From NCBI GenBank assembly GCA_039602395.1, contig JBCNJP010000006.1:54339502-54403501 (forward strand): a DNA stretch of 64,000 bases, written 5' to 3'. The DNA comes from Deinandra increscens subsp. villosa. Its lineage: Eukaryota > Streptophyta > Magnoliopsida > Asterales > Asteraceae. Shown one piece after another: positions 35,521 through 46,800 of the stretch. The position numbers and the translations under genes were made by a program. The notes beneath the pieces are model-generated. The model saw only the letters and a list, made by a program, of their open reading frames with translations, had not been told where the DNA came from and did no database searches. Every line of letters starts with the position of its first letter. The first letter of the stretch is position 1.

Positions 35521-35872
35521 GTAATTAATTAACCGTGTAAAACTCTACCCGTGAAACCGTCTCTGCATGCTTCATCATTTTCGCACCAGTTTTCTTCACA
35601 AAGCATCTGGTGATCTCCCCTTCTGGTAATCCACGCAAACACGTTAATCTCTAATATCAATCGGGTATTGCTCATGGAGATACAAGCGGATATATGTTCA
35701 TTTTACGAACAAGTCAATCTCCGGTATTTATGTGCCCCTATTCTTTTGGGTACCAATCAGAACTTTGTGATCGATCCGTTAAAACTCGTGATTCTTCGGT
35801 TTTATTGTAAGTTATTTTCCAGAATCAGAGAACTGACCAAACCTGGTTACGATTCCACATTGTGTTTGTGTA
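35521..35872 (+). promoter_or_regulatory. PEPC upstream/5' untranslated stretch left after the insertion
   Basis: The 352 bp between target duplication and ATG show CT-rich stretches but no convincing TATA box. An upstream ORF begins at 35668 and its stop codon (35878-35880) overlaps the PEPC start region. The element probably sits in the 5' UTR or the proximal promoter. Confidence 0.5.
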
Positions 35873-38800
35873 ATGGGTGATCGGAAAGTAGAGAAATTGG
35901 CGTCGATTGATGCTCAATTAAGGCTTTTAGCTCCTGCAAAAGTTTCAGAGGATGACAAGCTTATTGAGTATGATGCTTTGCTTTTGGATAAGTTTCTCGA
36001 CATTCTTCAGAATTTACACGGGGAGGCTCTCAGAGAAACGGCATGTTTATATGATCCCTTTTATGATCTTTAAGATATCTTGAATTTTGATTTAGATGGT
36101 TGTATCTCATAATTGCTGGCAAAAATAAAGATATGATGTATAATGGGGATTATCAAATACATATCCGTTTCATTGGACTGATCATCAAGTGTTCGATGAA
36201 ATGCCCCAGAGGCTTGTTTTACTCATTTGTTACATGATATGGAAATCCCAATTTTCAAGTGTTTTTTCACTAATATGTAATACAAACCACAGATCTAGAG
36301 CTAAATACATGCATGAATAATTGTACTTTGAAGGTGGTTATGCTTAAAATACCATAGTTCATTTTGTTGTTTGTTCAATGTGTGCCGGATAAAGAATGTT
36401 ATTGACTGCTGTCTTCTTTTTGTGTAGGTTCAAGAATGCTATGAGCTTTCTGCCGAATACGAAGGAAAATGTGACCCCAAAAAGCTGGATGAACTTGGAA
36501 ATGTTCTAACAAGTTTAGATCCCGGGGATTCAATCGTCTTTGCAAAAGCTTTCAGTAACATGCTTAACCTGGCAAATCTAGCCGAAGAAGTTCAGATTGC
36601 TCATCGCCGGAGGATCAAAGCAAAGACAGGTGATTTTAGTGATGAGGCCGTGGCAGCAACTGAGTCTGATATAGAAGAAACTTTCAAGAGACTTGTGAAT
36701 AAGCTTAAAAAATCCCCTCAGGAGGTTTTTGATGCATTGAAAAGCCAAACAGTTGATTTGGTGTTCACTGCTCATCCAACTCAGGCTATTAGGAGATCTT
36801 TGCTTCAAAAGCATGGAAGGTGTGTCCTCTAGTTCTTTGAACAAGTATTACTGTTATCAAAAGAGGCTGTAGGTTCAAGTCACAATAGTAACACGGTGTG
36901 TGGTTATACGTTCATTAGGAGAAAAAAAGTCGGGTCGAATTACCGTGTTAGGAGACTATATTCTCCAGGCCTGAAAAACCATTAAAAAGTTGATTTAAGT
37001 TAACAGCCTTTAGAAATATTTATCTATGGTAGCTTGGCCTGATAAGGGGTCAAAATTATGACATGGCAACTGAAATGATGGTAAATTTGATCATGTTGAC
37101 TTTTTACCAATACTTGTCAACTGAGACCTGTTATAATAGGTAATGACATTAAATTTTCAAGTATGAAACTTTGATGGTTTTGTTTTGTGGCCTAAAATAA
37201 GTTGGTTCCTTTTTATGCAATTATCCCTACCAAAAAGCCAACTTCCACATTTTTCTTACTTTTTAGTTTCTTTGTGCTCTTAGAATTCGGGACTATTTGG
37301 CCCAATTATATGTCAAAGACATCACTCCAGATGATAGACAGGAACTGGATGAGGCTTTGCAGCGTGAAGTAAGTACTAACGCTTCAATTTATTCATTCAG
37401 TGACTTTGAGTGCCAAACGTATGTTAGCCAAATGGAAATTGATAAGCACACACATATCCCAAGAAGATGGATAATTCATTCATTGACATTGAATGCCGAA
37501 TGTAATATTGTTTATTGAAAGTGGTTCCTTTGACATTAATGGCCCAAACGACGGATGATATATTACACTATTACAAATTTTTTGGCCATCACAGTTTACG
37601 TTTCTTGAATCAACATTTGTAACATTTTTTGCATACCGCAACCATGTTATATACGCCATCCTTTGTTTGTGAAAGACGCAACACGATTCTATGCTTTTTG
37701 ATGTAGAGGTGTTTGTCTATTTGTGAAATGCAAACTACTGGAATATTGATAGACTATTTTCAATTTAATCTGTAGATTCAAGCTGCTTTTCGCACAGATG
37801 AGATTCGTAGAAATCCTCCAACCCCACAAGATGAAATGAGAGCTGGAATGAGTTACTTTTATGAAACCATTTGGAAAGGAGTTCCTAAATTTTTAAGGCG
37901 TGTTGACACCGCTCTTAAGAATATTGGGATTAATGAACGGGTCCCATACAATGCACCTCTTATACAATTCTCTTCATGGATGGGTGGTGATCGTGATGGT
38001 ACGTTTTCTAAACACAACTAAACTAAATTGCAGCAGGCGTTGAGAAAAAGTGACAAGGATTGTTGTAAAATTGAGGTAGATATCCGATAACAAGAAAGGT
38101 TTGTTTCATCACCAAAAACCAAGACCAGTCATTTTCTGAACAGAGGATTCAACTGCACTGTTTCATGACCAAATTAAAACTGATGAATGTGGACCGATTT
38201 TATTCTGTTTAATAAGTTTTATGGTTTGTACGTGATAGAGGTGGCAAAATGGGCGGGTTGGGTAACAGGTCAAAACGGACAATTCTTTTTTTATACAGGC
38301 TGAGTTGGGTTGACTCACAAAAACTTAAGTAAGAAAACAGTACTATTATAATTAATGAGAATCTAACTGTTTTGAGCAAACCAATATAGGAAGTTGTATG
38401 CATCAAAAATATACTTTGGATGACTTGTAACCTGTACCCTTTTAGCTATTGTTAATTTGTTATTTTACTCATTTGACCACTAGAAATGAACCATGAGCTA
38501 AATCCTAATCGTAACGTTTACTCGAATCAAATTCAGGTAATCCTAGAGTAACACCTGAGGTCACAAGGGATGTCTGCTTACTTGCCAGGATGATGTCTGC
38601 AAACATGTACTTTTCCCAGATTGAGGATCTAATGTTTGAGGTGTGCAAATACTTCAAATTAAACTTAAAAAATTTATGACATCACTCCTGCTTGATATAG
38701 TTTAATTTCTTTTGCATCTTTTTTGTCAGTTGTCCATGTGGCGATGTAGTGATGAACTTCGTCTTCGGGCAGAAGAAATCTATAGATCAGCAAGGAGAGA

Positions 38801-41787
38801 TGTAAAACACTACATAGGTAATGAATATTAAAATTGGTTTGTTTACGAATGCATGTCATCACTAAATAGAAGTAATTAGCTATTATGGAAATGTTCGTTT
38901 TTTTTTCTTCAGAGTTCTGGAAACAGGTTCCTCCCAATGAACCATACCGGGTTATTCTTGGTGATGTGAGGGATAAGTTGTATAATACACGTGAACGGTC
39001 TCGTCATCTACTAGCCCACGGGTTTTCTGACATTCCAGAGGAGTCAGTTTATGGTTATGTTGAACAGGTATAATCATTCCAATATGTGCATATTTGATTT
39101 AAAGATGGCAAAATAGTGAGTCGGGCAGACTGCCAAACGGGTTAAACTGATAATATTTGTGCAGGTTGAAACGTGTCGGGTTGGGCTGAAATGAAATACT
39201 TAATTTCTTTATAAATAACTAGTGTGTCAAATATGAAATATGATTGTATTAATATTCTATTTTTTTTAAGTAAAATAGATTAAGGAGGTTTTGTGCTAAA
39301 GATACATTATGGACGTCTATTACCAGGTTGACCCGTTTGGCCCATGGCGCATGTCCTAGTTAGCTACTTTTAATTTACCCAATTGAACCGTTAAAGATAA
39401 ATCATAAACAGAACCGACTGATTTATAACGGTCTAATTTGATCATTCCCGTATCATGTTTCAAACTTTGGAAAATTTTGCAGTTTTTGGAACCACTTGAG
39501 CTATGCTACAGATCACTATGTGCGTGTGGCGATTCTGTGATAGCTGATGGAACTCTACTTGATTTTCTAAGGCAAGTATCCACATTCGGGCTTTCACTTG
39601 TAAGACTTGATATCCGTCAAGAATCAGAACGCCACACGGACGTCTTGGATGCCATTACCCAACATTTGGAAATCGGTTCATATCGGGAATGGTCTGAAGA
39701 CAAACGTCAAGAATGGCTTTTAGAAGAACTAAGTGGAAGACGTCCTCTTTTTGGGCCGGATCTCCCTCAAACTGAAGAAATTGCAGATGTTTTGGATACA
39801 TTCCATGTGTTAGCAGAACTCCCATCTGACTGTTTTGGTGCTTATATCATCTCAATGGCTACATCACCTTCTGATGTCCTTGCAGTTGAGCTTCTTCAAC
39901 GTGAATGCCGTGTAATAAAACCTTTACGGGTTGTTCCCCTTTTTGAAAAGCTTGCTGATCTTGAAGCTGCCCCTGCAGCCATGACCCGCCTTTTTTCAAT
40001 TGATTGGTACAAAAATAGAATTGCTGGTAAGCAAGAAGTCATGATTGGATACTCTGATTCAGGAAAAGATGCGGGCCGGCTCTCTGCTGCATGGATGCTT
40101 TACAAGGCTCAAGAAAAGCTTGTTGAGGTGGCGAAAAAGTATGGGGTTAAGCTGACCATGTTCCATGGACGTGGTGGGACTGTTGGGAGAGGAGGTGGGC
40201 CGACCCATTTGGCTATACTGTCCCAACCACCTGAAACTGTACACGGGTCACTTCGAGTTACCATTCAAGGGGAGGTTATCGAACAGTCTTTTGGTGAGGA
40301 ACATCTGTGTTTTAGAACACTTCAGAGGTTTTGTGCAGCTACACTTGAGCATGGGATGAATCCCCCTATCTCACCTAGACCCGAATGGCGTCAACTTATG
40401 GATAATCTTGCAATCTATGCAACTGAAGAATATCGATCTATTGTATTTAAGGAACCACGATTTGTTGAGTATTTTCGTCTTGTAAGTACCATCCACCTCT
40501 TGGGCAAAAAAAGTTTATCCGCCTTAATGATATAGATAGTTAAAAATAAGATATTAAATAAATATTGTCATTTCTTGTGTTTTTTTTCAGGCCACACCCG
40601 AATTGGAGTACGGACGGATGAATATTGGTAGCCGTCCATCCAAAAGGAAGCCAAGCGGTGGCATTGAATCGCTGAGAGCTATTCCTTGGATCTTTGCATG
40701 GACCCAAACAAGATTTCATCTTCCTGTCTGGCTCGGTTTTGGTGGTGCATTCAAGAAAGCCATTGAAAAAGATGCGAAGAGTCTGTTGATGTTACAGGAC
40801 ATGTACAAAACTTGGCCTTTTTTCAGGGTCACTATTGACTTGATAGAAATGGTGTTTGCTAAAGGAGATCCTGGTATCACTGCTATATATGACAACCTGC
40901 TTGTTTCTAGTGATTTGTTAAAATTTGGAGAATCCTTACGGAATAACTATGTTGAAACCAAGAATCTTCTCCTCCAGGTATCAATCTTGCTTTGACTTGT
41001 AGGGCATTCTGTATTATTGTTGACCTTTTCACACATCATATTTGGATTTCATTGCCAACAAATCATGGTCTTACAAGAATGAAGTAGAGATGGAGAAATA
41101 GGCGAGTCAGGTAAAAATGGTTTTGAGTCTAAATGGAATGGGTCAATTATGATTAACCAGGAAGTACTTTTGTCCAAAAAAAGTTACTCTTCCTAAAAGT
41201 GGACAATATTTTGGGGCAAATTAAAATAGTAAGGTAGACAAAAATACTGGAATGGGTGAGTAAATAGTTACCATGAAATATGATAACAGACGGTTATATT
41301 CTCTTAATAATAATAAAACTTCTTGAGTAAAATGATTTAAGAGGTTTAATGTGTTCATAGTCACTTTTGGCGGTTCTTAACAATCTTTTCCATTTGTTGA
41401 GGCAGTATATGAATATAGTTTGTGGTTTTGATACTTTATAAGCTTTGAGTTTGAGCCCATAAAAATACCCATTTTCTTTTGTGTTCATAGATTGTTGGAC
41501 ATAAGGACCTCTTAGAAAGTGACCCTTACCTGAAACAAAGACTCCGACTGCGTGACTCTTACATAACAACCTTGAACGTATGCCAAGCGTACACCCTGAA
41601 ACGTATTCGTGATCCAAACTATCATGTGAAGTTAAGGCCTCATATCTCTAAAGACGCGCCCGAGCCAAGTAAACCGGCTGATGAACTTATTAAGCTGAAC
41701 CCAACAAGCGAATACGCACCAGGGTTGGAGGACACACTCATCTTGACCATGAAGGGTATTGCTGCTGGCATGCAGAACACCGGTTAA
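35873..41787 (+). CDS. PPC: Phosphoenolpyruvate carboxylase, plant type (C3/housekeeping), 965 aa
   Basis: PEPC carboxylates phosphoenolpyruvate with bicarbonate to oxaloacetate in the cytosol, refilling the citric acid cycle. Ten exons join in frame: 35873-36040, 36428-36819, 37284-37368, 37776-37998, 38537-38640, 38730-38817, 38913-39067, 39483-40481, 40591-40977, 41491-41787. The product has the family length and the C-terminal QNTG. Visible residues: Ser11 in EKLASIDAQLR (target of PEPC kinase), catalytic His172 in TAHPTQ, the glycine loop FHGRGGTVGRGGGP, Arg767. Ala774 in WIFAWTQTRF and Arg884 are the C3 states of positions that are Ser and Gly in C4 Flaveria, so the enzyme should be malate-inhibited and not photosynthetic. 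Intron 1 has a GC donor (ACG|GCATGT); the others are GT-AG. No stop or frameshift was found. The nine-intron plan is that of ordinary plant PEPC genes. Confidence 0.97.
38236..38480. repeat. hAT-type MITE remnant in PEPC intron 4
   Basis: Starts TAGAGGTGGCAAAATGGGCG and continues GGGTTGGGTAACAGGTC; the far end is about 38470-38480 (ACTCATTTGACC). The TAGAGGTGGCAAA start is hAT-like. Related GGGTTGGGCTGAAA/GACCCGTTTGGCCC sequence lies in intron 7 (about 39100-39400), AGATGGAGAAATAGGCGAGTC in intron 9 (about 41085) and GGGTGGGTCGGATAGG in the UBC13-like gene (about 50008). Confidence 0.5.
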
Positions 41788-42650
41788 TCGTTTGACTTTT
41801 ATTACTACACTTTTAAGGATGTTTATGGTTTTTTAACCGTTCATAGTGTCCGAAAGGCTTTGTTGTCGTCCTCGGTCTGGCTGTAGATAGGTCATGATTA
41901 AGGGTTGAGTTATTTTGTTGTTGTGTGGTCTCATGATGGGAAAATGAAACCCTCTTTGTCCGCTTGGTTTTCTACACCATTGATGGTTACTTCATTATTG
42001 ATGAAATGGTTGCCTTACTATGTTATATAGATGAAATATCAACCATACAAGCAAAAGTAAAGTTATTGTTGTTTAATGTTGATGACGTGTTGCTGTTCGA
42101 AAAAAAAAATGTTGATGACGTGTTCCTATATAGATGAAGTATCAACCATACAAGAAACAGTAAAGTTATTGTTGTTTAATGTTGATGACATGTTTCTAAA
42201 TAGATGAAATATCAAATGTTGATGATGTGTTCCTAAATAGATGAAACATCATCTATACAAGGAGCATTAAAGTTGCTTGATGTTGATAAAGTTTGATACG
42301 TGAGTGGCAAGTTAAAAGATGATTTTATTTTAAATGATTAATTATTATTTTTGGTCAATAGCACAAAGCGTGACAAGTTAAAAGATGATTTTATTTAAGT
42401 TGTTAATTATTATTCTTGATGAAGAGCATAAAACGTGGCAAATATTTACTTTTTTTTTACTTTTTTTAAGAAAACACCTTAAAAAGAAGGAATTTTGTTT
42501 TTCATATTAAGAAGTCAGTCTTAAAATATCGTTTTTTTATTTTGTTTTCTAATATTTGTTTTGTTGACATTGAGTTTTTTAATATTTATTGCAATTTTTT
42601 TTTCATATTAAGAAGTCAGTCTTGAAATATCGTTTTTTTTTTATCATGCT
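41788..42650. repeat. PEPC 3' flank with tandem ATGTTGATGACGTGTT repeats
   Basis: After the PEPC stop the sequence holds its 3' UTR. From about 42055 to 42290 come three to four imperfect tandem units of roughly 60-110 bp built on GTTGATGACGTGTTCC-TA-ATAGATGAA. At 42495-42530 and 42600-42640 the stretch CATATTAAGAAGTCAGTCTT is duplicated. No gene. Confidence 0.6.
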
Positions 42651-42659
42651 AGTATTGGA

Positions 42660-43331
42660 ATGTCCCCATATGAGGCACTTTATGGGCAGAAGTGTAAAAC
42701 ACCGTTGTGTTGGGGTGAAGTGGGTCAAATGGAGTTGGCCCATAAGGATGTGGTCAAAGCTACTATTGAGAAGATTCACATCGTAAGAGCGCGTTTAAAG
42801 GTCGCCCAAGATCGACAGAAATCGTACGCAGATAAGAGGCGTAGAGATATTGAATTCAAAGAGGGAGACCATGTGTTGTTAAAAGTGACCCCTTGGAAGG
42901 GAGTAATTAGATTTCGGAAGAGAGGAAAATTAAGCCCACGATTCATCGGTCCCTTTAAAATCATTGCTAAGGTGGGTCAATCGACGTACCAATTAGAATT
43001 ACCCGAAGAGTTGAGTGGAATCCATGACACATTCCACGTGTCCAATCTGAGAAAATGTTTAGCGGACGAGGCTGCCTATGTGCCTTTAGATGACATTGTG
43101 ATTGATGATAAGCTGAATTATGTGGAAAGGCCGATTGAAATTCTTGACAGCAAGACTAAGCGGCTAAGAAACAAAGAAATTGATCAAGTAAAAGTGAGAT
43201 GGGAGCATAGGAAAGGATCGGACACCACGTGGGAGTCCGAGGAGGAGATGCGGAGATTCTACCCCTACTTATTCCGGTATGTACTTCTAGTTTCGGGGAC
43301 GAAACTCCCTTTAAGGGGGGTGGAGTTGTAA
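42660..43331 (+). pseudogene. Chromovirus integrase C-terminus and chromodomain
   Basis: The frame begins SPYEALYGQKCKTPLCWGEV (GPY/F side of integrase), continues with SYADKRRRDIEFKEGDHVLL and GPFKIIAKVGQSTYQLELP, then HDTFHVSNLRKC. It ends in a chromodomain-like part with QVKVRWEHRKGSDTTWESEE. Chromodomains steer integration to particular chromatin. The frame is intact for 223 residues and its stop (43329-43331) lies in the first bases of the LTR. The catalytic core is absent, so it is not functional. Confidence 0.85.
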
Positions 43332-45326
43332 CATCACGAGTTTCAAAATAATTAGGTGTTTAATTCTAATTATGATTTACGTGGGTTTTAGAGTAATAAG
43401 CGGGTTTAGATGGTTATAGAGTAATAAGCGGGTTTAGATGGTTAACCGGGTTATTCAATGGGGATTTCTAGTTAAAAAGTTAACCTTATTAATAGATGGG
43501 CAAACTAAAGAAAAGTTAGAGGGTCAATTGTGAAAATAAGGTTTGGCCTAAAATTTATAGAAAATGTGAAGTAGAGGGACCAAAGCTGTAAAATAGGAAT
43601 AAGAAAAATTAAGTCTGGGTCTCCCCCAGACTCAGAAATCGCGACGCAGAGAAAGAGAGGAGAGGGGGAGATCTAGTTCTTGTGGAGAAATCTCAAATTG
43701 AAGCTTGTGTGTTGGAGATTTTAGTGAGGGAAATCGGATTCAAGCTTAGGAGGCTTCCTACATCACGATTTCCATTTTAGATTTCGGAAATTCTTGTCAA
43801 GTAAGTGGCTTTGAAGTAGGGTGATTTTATGGGTTTCATCTAGAGGTTAAATTGGTGTTGTAATCTGAGTTATTATGTGTTAGTGAGTCTAGATGAAGCA
43901 TAATCTTGCCCTGCATGACTGATTTTTTTGTGTAATTAGTAGAAATTGTGGTGGGTTTAAGCCCCACCCTATAGAATTCAAAACCCATGGTGAATGGGTG
44001 ATTTGGGTTGCTTGATTGTGATCCATGTATGTTAATAGACTTGTTGGAAGTATTAGATTTGGTGTAAAAACTGAATTTTATGTTATGTAGTAATCTATGG
44101 GTGGAATGGAAACATGTAAGCTTCTAAACATTAAGAACACCAATTATGCACATAAGGTGTTTGATGAAATGCTTGAATGATGCTAATTATTACTTGAGGG
44201 TGAAAATTATCAACCAATTTGAGTGGCATTATATGTGTTATGTAAATCATGATATGGGTGTGTTAAGAATTTAATCAATGTTATGAATATAGGTGAAGCG
44301 GGTGGGACTACAAATCACCAACGTGAAGGCAAGAATAAAGTTTAAAGGTAACACGTAGCGGTTAGTTATGTATATGTATTCTTATGTTGTGAAATGTTGA
44401 GTATTCATTAGATGACAATGGCAAATGTCATAGTATCTAGTGAACACCAAGAGCCTAGATACATGTTGTGGAGAAGTGTGGACTTCGGTATGCAAATGAC
44501 TAAGCTAAAAAGCAGTGATGTATGACCCTTTTTGGGTTGAGCGGTAGTGTTGAGATAGGGCGAATAATACTAAGGCTATAATCCTCTAATTGCCCCAACA
44601 AGAAGTCTAAGCGGCTTTGCACAATATGTGTGTGTGCCAAGATATGAATATGATGAGAAATTGCAGGTGGAAGTGTGCTATAGGGGCTGGAATGTGATAA
44701 ATGCCTTAACGGGTCAACGGGTCGGTTTGGGTGCCAACTATATTTGATCCATGTAATTAATACGTGATTGTTAGGAAAACGAATTTAACCATGAAAGATA
44801 GGTTATGGTGAGTTTCCAGCACTAAAAATGAAGTTAGTATTGGTGAACTTGCACAAGAGTGAAAAATGCTGAAAATTTGGCTAAGTGTGGGAAAAATGGC
44901 CTGGAGCCTTGGAAAAGGGGTTCCAGGCGTATCGACTGGGACTTCTGCAGCTCCAAGCGATACGCTTGGAGCTGCTGTCCGGATTTTGGGTTTGTTTTCT
45001 TGTATTTAATTGATGTGTTGGGTTGATTGCTGTCGTTTGCCATTAATACTAATGTGTTACTAGTGTTTTTGGCAGGTAATCAATAGTTGGCGGGTCGGGA
45101 TCGAATCGAAGATCTTTGGAACCGAACATCACATCTTTTGGGACCTAGATGCACATGTTTGTTAATGTGAATGTTTTGTAGTATTCCTATGATGTTAATG
45201 GTGTCAAACACCCGATTTTGTAAATGTGGCATGACAATGGATGAAAGTTTTATATATGTTATGAAATTTTCAAACTATGATTTTTGAAACGATGTTAATA
45301 CGTGAAAATGGAATTGGGGCCTTACA
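43327..45326 (+). repeat. Chromovirus 3' LTR (2000 bp)
   Basis: Starts TGTAACATCACGAG, ends GGGGCCTTACA, so TGTAA...TTACA forms the inverted ends. Contains a tandem duplication of TAGAGTAATAAGCGGGTTTA at 43391-43450. At 44923-44974 are two inverted repeats of the GCGATACGC type; the second (44948-44974) has perfect 12-bp arms (CAGCTCCAAGCG) around ATA. Confidence 0.8.
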
Positions 45327-45465
45327 ATGTCTTTTATTGTTATGTTGGTGTATCCATATTAATTTGAGTTTTCGCCTTTAAAAAAAATTGGTTTGCCTTT
45401 AAGGCGATACAAGAGTGATATGATTAGCCTTGTAGTGCATATCCATGAGTTAAAAAAAATAGAGT

Positions 45466-45499
45466 TGTGCGGTGCAACGCACATAAACTACCTACTAGT
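45466..45499 (+). mobile_element. Helitron-like 3' terminus
   Basis: A hairpin TGTGCG-GTGCAA-CGCACA (45466-45483) is followed 11 bases later by CTAGT and a T. A GC-rich hairpin about 10 bp before CTRRT is the Helitron 3' end signature. The 5' TC end was not located, so the element's extent is unknown; it may be interrupted by the chromovirus fragment. Confidence 0.5.
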
Positions 45500-46800
45500 T
45501 TTGCTATGAATAAGCATGTGGAACACACAAAAGTTCTGGTTAAATTTATAATTATAACAGTTATGGAACAATCAAGTTTCTTATTTTGTAAAAATAGATT
45601 TCATATATATAATTGAGATACTCTTATATACTCATATAGCGTCTTTAATATTTGTTATAAGTTAATAGTTTAACCGTAACGCCGTTATAGAACGTGAAGG
45701 AACTATAAATGGAGATCGTAATATAATACTTTTTAAGATTTAACAGTATTCATCGGTTACCTTTCTAGCAACAAACAATCTGATTTCCTTATAAGTTAAA
45801 CTAGCTATAAAAGAGTTTCTCGTGCGTTAGATCACCTTGTAAATAATAAATTTGACCGCTCGAAGGGTCAACGGTCCTCAACATCGTGATCCCGTGTGAT
45901 GTTTGCATGATTACTTGCTCTACTAATAGAAATACGAACCCACTTTAGAGATTATCATATCAAGACAATGGAGCTAGACAATGCTAATAAATTCTTAACA
46001 TTTAATAATAAATGATTATGAGAAGTTGGTTGTACAAAGATTTTAAAAAACATCTAAAATTAGTAAGATATAATTTCTTATCATTGTTTTTCTTTTAAGT
46101 TAAATGGACACTCTCACAACTTATCTATACATTCGACACTGGGATTATATGAAACTCCCTAGGGAATATAAGCTATCAATACATCATATAAACTAGTGAT
46201 GATATCTTTACGCGTTATGACGATGATTATGACGTGACTTTCACGACACACACTTGCTGCATAAGGGAGAAACAACAATGACATAATGATAAGCGGACCG
46301 AGTAAGGGAGAAACAATGATGACATAATGATAAGCGGACTTGAGTCCGAGGATCATCTACCTAACTACCTTCACGATCAAACTTGAGTCTACCAATCACA
46401 CTATTACACATCCTTTCATAACACTTCTTGCTTCTATCAATATAGTCAACCAAACAAGACTCTCTTAAAACCGTTGCAGGTTCATCACAATGGCACCCTA
46501 GAGACCACGAGTAATGGAAGGTTATCGGTTCGGGGCCCGATATTTACGCTAAGAAAGGTTTTACCAGTTGCTTGGGGCTTCTTCTAATAATATTGGTGTG
46601 AATCCGAGTCCTGATAAACGAAAATGTACGATGATACGAGTGCGCCTCTCGATAGAATCTTGATCCAAATTTAACCGTTCAAAAGTTAGAAAAGATCTTC
46701 TCGAATCCATAACCTCCCCCTCACTCTCTCTCTAGAAAACCCTCTTTTCTCTCTCTTCCTAAACAGGCAAAATCCCCCTTAGCGTAAATCTTCTCCTTCG
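45500..46800. other. Intergenic region and promoter of the UBC13-like gene
   Basis: About 1.3 kb, AT-rich, no gene seen. It holds a short tandem repeat of AATGACATAATGATAAGCGGAC with AAGGGAGAAACAA (46260-46340). The last 90 bp before the ATG are CT-rich (CCCCCTCACTCTCTCTC), typical of a plant 5' UTR. A clear TATA box was not identified. Confidence 0.5.

Larger units (their letters stand above)
42651..45326 (+). mobile_element. Orphan 3' end of a chromovirus (Ty3/gypsy)
   Basis: Homology starts abruptly at about 42651 within the integrase C-terminal region and runs through the polypurine tract (AAGGGGGGTGGAGT) into one LTR. Everything upstream of the integrase end is missing. The RT-less fragment with a chromodomain-like tail and 2-kb LTR fits the Tekay/Del group. 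Confidence 0.8.

Noticed and set aside
35873..41787. C4-type (photosynthetic) PEPC
   Set aside because: Ala774 and Arg884 are the C3 states; no other sign of C4 specialisation.
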